In this document: positions 6,401 through 9,518 of the stretch, one piece after another
Position numbering within the stretch: the first letter of the stretch is position 1
Layout of the letters: every line of letters begins with the position of its first letter
Source of the DNA: Candidatus Dormiibacterota bacterium
Lineage (GTDB): Bacteria; Chloroflexota; Dormibacteria; Aeolococcales; Aeolococcaceae
Assembly: GCA_003135255.1 (NCBI GenBank)
Contig: PLAX01000184.1
Span: 1 to 9,518 of the forward strand
Direction: 5' to 3'
DNA length: 9,518 bases
Position numbers and translations under genes: made by a program
The notes under the pieces: generated by a model
Databases searched by the model: none
Told to the model about the DNA's origin: nothing
The model's input: the letters and a program-made list of their open reading frames with translations, nothing else

Positions 6401-6951
6401 GCGAGATCGCTCGATTCACGTTCCCGCGTCAGAGCGAGCAGCACCGCCTCTGCCTGGCCGACTACGTACGGCCGCGGGAGCTGGCGGTCGGCGGCGAGCG
6501 TGACGTCATCGCGCTCCAGGTGGTGACCACCGGGCCCCGGGCGAGCGAGGTCTCCAATCAGCTCCAGGTCAAGGGCGACTACGACGACATGCTCCGCGTC
6601 CACGGCTTCGCCACCCAGATGGCCGAGGCCACCGCGGAGTACATCCACGCCCACATCCGCCGCGAGCTCGGGCTCGGCCCGGAGCAGGGCCGCCGCTACT
6701 CCTGGGGCTACCCCGCCTGCCCCGACCTCCAGGACCACCAGGTCTTCTTCCGGATCGTGCCGGCGGAGCGGATCGGGGTCACCCTGACCGAGGGTTTTCA
6801 GCTGGTGCCCGAGCAGTCGACCGCGGCGATCGTCCTCCACCACCCGGAGGCGCGCTACTTCGCCGTCTACGGCAGCCGCTTCGAGGAGGGGTCGGGCCCG
6901 GGTGCGCCGGAGAAGGCGCCTGATACGTCCCCTTCCGTGGAGGTGACCTGA
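3409..6951 (+). CDS. metH: Cobalamin-dependent methionine synthase (5-methyltetrahydrofolate-homocysteine methyltransferase)
   Basis: MetH moves a methyl group from 5-methyltetrahydrofolate to homocysteine through methylcobalamin, making methionine and freeing tetrahydrofolate. All four modules are present in 1180 residues (E. coli has about 1227). The homocysteine/zinc domain (about 1-325) has the zinc cysteines C231 in GLNCSTGP and C297-C298 in GGCCGTTP. The pterin domain (about 340-600) opens with IGERVN (346-351). The helical cap (about 620-715) precedes the B12 domain, whose DVHDIG (733-738) supplies the cobalt-ligating H735; GLSALLVSTS and IIGGAAIN follow. The reactivation domain (about 890-1155) carries YSWGYPACPD (1097-1106) for S-adenosylmethionine. 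ATG 3409 was chosen because the protein then begins a few residues before the conserved RVLVFDGAVGT; the frame is open farther upstream, and GTG 3361 lies in a hairpin. No Shine-Dalgarno sequence is visible. The last 25 residues are low-complexity. No key residue appears lost. Confidence 0.97.
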   Translation: MSSSPYLEALSRRVLVFDGAVGTNLQAMDPTPAQFGGAALEGWVDGLVLHSPDLVERLHRSFLEVGADVIETCTFQSTPLRLAEWGAGERARELNEKAARLARRLADEHSTAEQPRFVAGSMGPSGYLPASSDPSLGRITFGELVAAFREQAEGLLDGGSDLLIIETSQDILEVKAEIFAAREAFESTGRHVPIQAQATLDVSGRMLLGTDIAAVLAILESLRVDVVGLNCSTGPEYMREPIRYLAENTRLPISCIPNAGLPINVGGRAHYPMQPDPMADQLEEFVRDLGINVVGGCCGTTPAHIAALVSRVGGATPVSRDVQERPRLASSIRATDLDQVPKPLLIGERVNAQGSRKIKELLIADDYDGIVRVALGQVEGGAHALDVCVALTERSDEGDQMSTAVKALQQAIEAPLVFDSTDALVIRRALEAYPGRGIVNSVNLENGRARCEAVLPLVRDHGQCVIALTIDEQGMARTRERKLEVARRIRDIACGEYGLAPHQLLFDDLTFTLATGDAEWIDSAVETIEGIRLIKRELPGVLTSLGVSNVSFGLTPPARAVLNSVFLYHCVEAGLDAAIINPAQTVPYAEISAERRQLAEDLIFNRRTDALSRYIDHFSGVTERVGAEKVDPFAGLAAPERIHAQILHRRKEGIEALIDETLRDRSAISVLNEILLPAMKDVGDRFGAGELILPFVLQSAEVMKRAVAHLEQYLDRTEGYTKGQVVLATVFGDVHDIGKNLVKTILSNNGYTVHDLGKQVPLTTIVEKAIEVDADVIGLSALLVSTSKQMPMMVEELDRRGLGYPVIIGGAAINRGFGRRILYLDPERAYGPGVFYCRDAFEGLETCDQLVDPERRAPLLERVRAEAHAFREQERSKAAAKAELPKVVVSARSATRTDTPIPTPPFWGPQVVTGINAQAVYPHIDRNSLFKMSWQFRGVRDPERWDELVRTELEPRLERSMREAQREGWLDLQAVYGYWPALAEGDSVVVFDPEDHEREIARFTFPRQSEQHRLCLADYVRPRELAVGGERDVIALQVVTTGPRASEVSNQLQVKGDYDDMLRVHGFATQMAEATAEYIHAHIRRELGLGPEQGRRYSWGYPACPDLQDHQVFFRIVPAERIGVTLTEGFQLVPEQSTAAIVLHHPEARYFAVYGSRFEEGSGPGAPEKAPDTSPSVEVT

Positions 6952-6958
6952 AGCGAGA

Positions 6959-6976
6959 CCGGCGTACCGTCGCCGG
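6959..6976. terminator. Weak hairpin between convergent metH and lipoprotein genes
   Basis: CCGGCG 6959-6964 pairs with CGCCGG 6971-6976 around a 6-base loop. It sits in the 27-base gap between the metH stop and the stop of the convergent minus-strand gene, so it could serve both directions. There is no T-run on either side, so termination is only suggested by position. Confidence 0.25.
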
Positions 6977-6978
6977 CG

Positions 6979-8229
6979 TCAGAGCACCCCGTAGACGGCG
7001 TCGGCGGAGGCGATGGTTGCCGTCGCCTGCCCGGAGGTGAGATTGAGGATCTCGATCGACGGCGTTTCTCCCCCACCCGTTCCCACCGGCACCGCCAGCG
7101 AGTTCGCACCGGCGACGACCCCGCCCTCGCACCATGAGCCGTCACCGCTCATCAACTGCTGGGGCGAGGTGGCGGAAGTCCCGAGGTCCACCGTCCAGAG
7201 CTCCTCCGTCCAGCCGGCCCCGGAGCCGTCGCTGGCCGGACTCTCATCGCTCGTGCAGTAGGTCAGCAGAGACGAGCCCCCAACGAATTGCAGGTGACCG
7301 GCGAACTGGATGCTCGTGTCGATGCTCGAAGGCGACCCCTGGGGCGGCGTGACCACGATCTCGGCGTCCGATCCCTCACCGGTGAGGCAGGCGACCATCC
7401 CGTCCGGCGCCACGTCCCCGAAGCGACCGCTCGCACAGAGAGGCGGGGAGCGTGTCACGGTGAGGGGATCCAGGCGCACCACGGTTGCCAGCGTGTACTC
7501 GTCGTTGAGGAACGGTCCGGCGCCGCCGACTCCGGTGGGGTCCGTCCCGAGCAGGACGCCGGCCGGGTCCCAGCGCAGGACTCGGTAACCGCCGCCAAAG
7601 CCTCCGTTCACCATGGCCGACCGGGTCAGCGTGGTGAGGAGGGCGGGAGAGGCACCGTCGACGTCCACATAGAGCCTGCTGGTCCCGTCGCCATTGCTGT
7701 CGTGCGAGGTGTCGGAGAGAATCCAGCACTCTCCGCTGGGCGACACGGCGAAGCTGACGTCGTCGAATTGGTTGGTGAGAGTCACCTGGCCGATGACCTC
7801 GGGCGCGCCGATCAGCCCCAGCAGTGACACCTCACCGCTCGTGGAGTTGTAGAGATAGGCGCCCTCCGGCCCGACTCCCAGCGGGTTCGGCCCGAACGCC
7901 GCAGGCGAGACCTGACTGTCCGGCGTCTGATTGAGAACGTCACCACTCGCATCGACCAGTTCCAGCTCCTGAGGGTTCACGTTCTGGTTCAGAACCGCCA
8001 CGATCGGCCCGGCCGGAGCGGATGTGGGCGTCGGTCGAGCAGCGGTGGCGCACGCGGCGAGAGTGCCGGCCGCCGCGGGTGTGGGAGTGGGACTGGTTGC
8101 GGGGGTGGCGGCCGCCGATGGACGGCTGGTCATCGGCGCGGTGGTGTCGCTCGGAGCGTGGGTGCCCGGGCCGCAGGACGCCAGCACGAGCACGAGCGTC
8201 GCGAAACCGCCAATCAACCAGCGCTGCAT
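6979..8229 (-). CDS. Secreted lipoprotein, probable beta-propeller, function unknown
   Basis: This 416-residue protein has a lipoprotein signal peptide: basic/hydrophobic residues 2-16, then LASC with C19 as the lipidated cysteine, so it should be anchored outside the cytoplasmic membrane. Residues 20-75 are a Pro/Thr/Ser/Ala-rich linker to the folded part. From about 75 the sequence is a series of short beta strands with Gly/Asp turns (for example FAVSPSGECWIL and YRVLRWDPAGVLLGTD), as expected for a beta-propeller; no known family was recognised. A DSNGDG stretch (177-182) has the DxNxDG pattern of a calcium-binding loop. Cysteines at 60, 168, 265, 281, 325 and 367 could form disulfides. 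ATG 8229 gives the classical signal; the in-frame TTG 8283 would add 18 polar residues before it. No strong Shine-Dalgarno sequence is seen. It follows the permease gene on the same strand, 162 bases downstream. Confidence 0.85.
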   Translation of the reverse strand: MQRWLIGGFATLVLVLASCGPGTHAPSDTTAPMTSRPSAAATPATSPTPTPAAAGTLAACATAARPTPTSAPAGPIVAVLNQNVNPQELELVDASGDVLNQTPDSQVSPAAFGPNPLGVGPEGAYLYNSTSGEVSLLGLIGAPEVIGQVTLTNQFDDVSFAVSPSGECWILSDTSHDSNGDGTSRLYVDVDGASPALLTTLTRSAMVNGGFGGGYRVLRWDPAGVLLGTDPTGVGGAGPFLNDEYTLATVVRLDPLTVTRSPPLCASGRFGDVAPDGMVACLTGEGSDAEIVVTPPQGSPSSIDTSIQFAGHLQFVGGSSLLTYCTSDESPASDGSGAGWTEELWTVDLGTSATSPQQLMSGDGSWCEGGVVAGANSLAVPVGTGGGETPSIEILNLTSGQATATIASADAVYGVL

Positions 8230-8319
8230 CTTGGTGGCCCCATTCTGTGCTCGATCTCGAACCAACGGCCCCTTTGCGTCCAACGCCAGAGGCGTCCGGC
8301 GGTTACACTCGGATGGAGG

Positions 8320-8345
8320 GGCGAGGTGTGTGATTTCCCCTCGCC
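8320..8345 (-). other. Hairpin in the gap between permease and lipoprotein genes
   Basis: GGCGAGG 8320-8326 pairs with CCTCGCC 8339-8345 around a 12-base loop. A perfect 12-base palindrome, CTCGCCGGCGAG, lies at 8340-8351 and competes for the same bases. It is downstream of the permease stop on the minus strand and could slow or end transcription, but there is no U-run. The rest of 8230-8391 holds no clear promoter; CAGAAT about 12 bases before ATG 8229 is only a weak -10 candidate. Confidence 0.25.
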
Positions 8346-8391
8346 GGCGAGCGTGATGCCGGTTGCCTTCGGGGTGGCGGCGGTAGTGCGA

Positions 8392-9518
8392 CTAGTAGAG
8401 CGCCTCGGCCGCCTCGACCGTGACCTCACCCTCGGGCGGGTAGAGGTGGGAGGCGTACACGTCCACTTGTGCCTCCGAAAGGCGGAAGTGCATCGCCGTG
8501 TAGTAGACGACCAGGCTGAAGACGGCGACGACGGCGAGGTCCCACCAGAAGGGGATGGCGCCAGTGCCACCGACCATGAACTTCCCGCCGTCGATCAGGT
8601 TGCCGACTGCTCCCCCGTTGCCGAACTGCCCGAAGAAGGAGATGATCCCCATCCCGATCAGGTACGGGAAGATCCAGACCCCTGCGATCCAGTCGATCTT
8701 GGGCTGGTTGGGGTTGAGCTTGAAGGCGGCCGAGATGAGCATCAGGATGTATCCGATGGCGACCGCCACCATGAGGGTGCTGTAGGTCCCCCAGCCTGCC
8801 CAGTAGACGACCCAGCCGGCGCAGACGAAGGCCAGCGGGCAGAGGACAGCCGCGATGGGCAGCAGGTAGGGACGGTGGAGTGCCGGTTTGGAGTAGCGCA
8901 GGGCGCCCAGCGCCAGCGGAGCACCCGCGTACATCAGCACCGACGCGCCGGTGACGATGCCGATCAGAGAACTCCAGGCCGGGAACGGGAGCAGGAAGAG
9001 TGCGCCGACGATGGTCGCGATGATGATGCCGAAGACCGGCACCTTGTTCTGCTTGCTGGTCGCCTCGAAGATCTTGGGAACGTACCCGTTCTTGCTGAGG
9101 CCGAAGGAGAGGCGCGAGGTGGTGGTGTTGTAGATGAGTCCGGTGCCGCCTGGAGAGATGACGGCGTCGATCCGGAGGACCACCGCCAGCCAGCCCAATC
9201 CCGCGATGGTCGCCAGGGTGGCGTATGGGGACGCGGCGAGCGACGGGTTGTTGATCCCGAGGGTCGCCCAGGTGGAGGAGTGGGCGAGCGTCGCCGGAGC
9301 CAGTGCGCCGATGAAGGCGAACTGCACCAGGAGGTAGATCACCGCGCCGATGAGGGTCGCGCCGATGACCGCACGGGGGATGTCCCGCTTGGGGTTGCGG
9401 CTCTCACCGCCGAGCTGCACCGCCTGCTCGAAACCGAGCAGGGAGAAGACGATGCCGCCAGCCGGGATCGCCTCCATGATGACCTTGGGCGCGTTCGCCC
9501 CCTTGAGGAAGAATCCGC
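8392..9518 (-). CDS. APC-family amino-acid permease, C-terminal part (5' end outside window)
   Basis: The open frame runs to the window edge with 374 residues visible. The ATG at 9477 is internal, because the upstream codons (GFFLKGANAPKVI before it) continue the protein. The fragment begins near the conserved FSLLGFEQAVQLGGE stretch, typical of transmembrane helix 6 and the loop after it in the amino acid-polyamine-organocation family, followed by SRNPKRDIPRAV. About eight hydrophobic helices follow, including one near IGAVIYLLVQFAFIGAL and a last one near DLAVVAVFSLVVYYT. A cytoplasmic tail of about 30 residues, rich in acidic residues, ends the protein. APC proteins import or exchange amino acids or related amines by proton or solute coupling; the substrate cannot be told from this part. 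The stop is TAG at 8394-8392. The lipoprotein gene lies next on the same strand. Confidence 0.92.
   Translation of the reverse strand, partial: GFFLKGANAPKVIMEAIPAGGIVFSLLGFEQAVQLGGESRNPKRDIPRAVIGATLIGAVIYLLVQFAFIGALAPATLAHSSTWATLGINNPSLAASPYATLATIAGLGWLAVVLRIDAVISPGGTGLIYNTTTSRLSFGLSKNGYVPKIFEATSKQNKVPVFGIIIATIVGALFLLPFPAWSSLIGIVTGASVLMYAGAPLALGALRYSKPALHRPYLLPIAAVLCPLAFVCAGWVVYWAGWGTYSTLMVAVAIGYILMLISAAFKLNPNQPKIDWIAGVWIFPYLIGMGIISFFGQFGNGGAVGNLIDGGKFMVGGTGAIPFWWDLAVVAVFSLVVYYTAMHFRLSEAQVDVYASHLYPPEGEVTVEAAEALY

Noticed and set aside
2830..6843. A minus-strand open frame of more than 1300 codons spanning all of metH and ending in infA
   Set aside because: Only its last 101 codons match a protein (IF-1). 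The rest is antisense to a complete, well-conserved metH, and high GC makes stop codons rare in that frame.
7013..8356. Several plus-strand frames antisense to the lipoprotein gene
   Set aside because: They lack start signals and family motifs and lie opposite a gene with a clear lipobox and strand pattern.
8555..9337. Short plus-strand frames opposite the permease gene
   Set aside because: They are antisense shadows of membrane-helix codons with no supporting signals.

Overview
The window is GC-rich chromosomal DNA, roughly two-thirds G+C, with GTG and TTG starts alongside ATG and little Shine-Dalgarno signal except at infA. The gene set and codon bias suit a high-GC bacterium such as a Dormibacterota/Chloroflexota-type or deep actinobacterial lineage. 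That placement is a guess from style; no rRNA or other marker fixes it. I see no phage, transposase, CRISPR or tRNA.

Layout. Bases 1-140 are the Lys/Arg/Ala/Pro-rich end of a plus-strand gene, closed by a strong hairpin terminator. A plus-strand run follows: a 172-residue protein with two copies of a small beta-rich domain (228-746), a flippase-like membrane protein of the UPF0104/LPG-synthase TM family (810-1916), and an NAD-dependent sugar-nucleotide epimerase (1913-2839) joined to it by an ATGA overlap. The epimerase meets the minus-strand infA (IF-1) tail to tail, with a 10-bp overlap of coding ends. infA appears to carry an Arg-rich N-terminal extension and start at TTG. Divergent from infA is a complete cobalamin-dependent methionine synthase, metH (3409-6951). 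The 273-bp gap between infA and metH holds two tandem 56-57-bp copies of a two-hairpin element whose stem is kept by paired base changes, followed by three more hairpins. This is the least explained structure in the window.

After metH, two minus-strand genes converge on it: a 416-residue lipoprotein with a probable beta-propeller (6979-8229), and the 3' part of an APC-family amino-acid permease (8392 to the window edge).

How the genes relate. The membrane protein and epimerase look like a two-gene envelope or glycoconjugate unit. metH supplies methionine and regenerates tetrahydrofolate. infA is a core translation gene lying outside the ribosomal-protein cluster where it is usually found. 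The permease and lipoprotein may be co-transcribed, but their functional link is unknown. I did not find a clear new multi-gene system; the infA-metH intergenic element and the extended IF-1 are the best leads.
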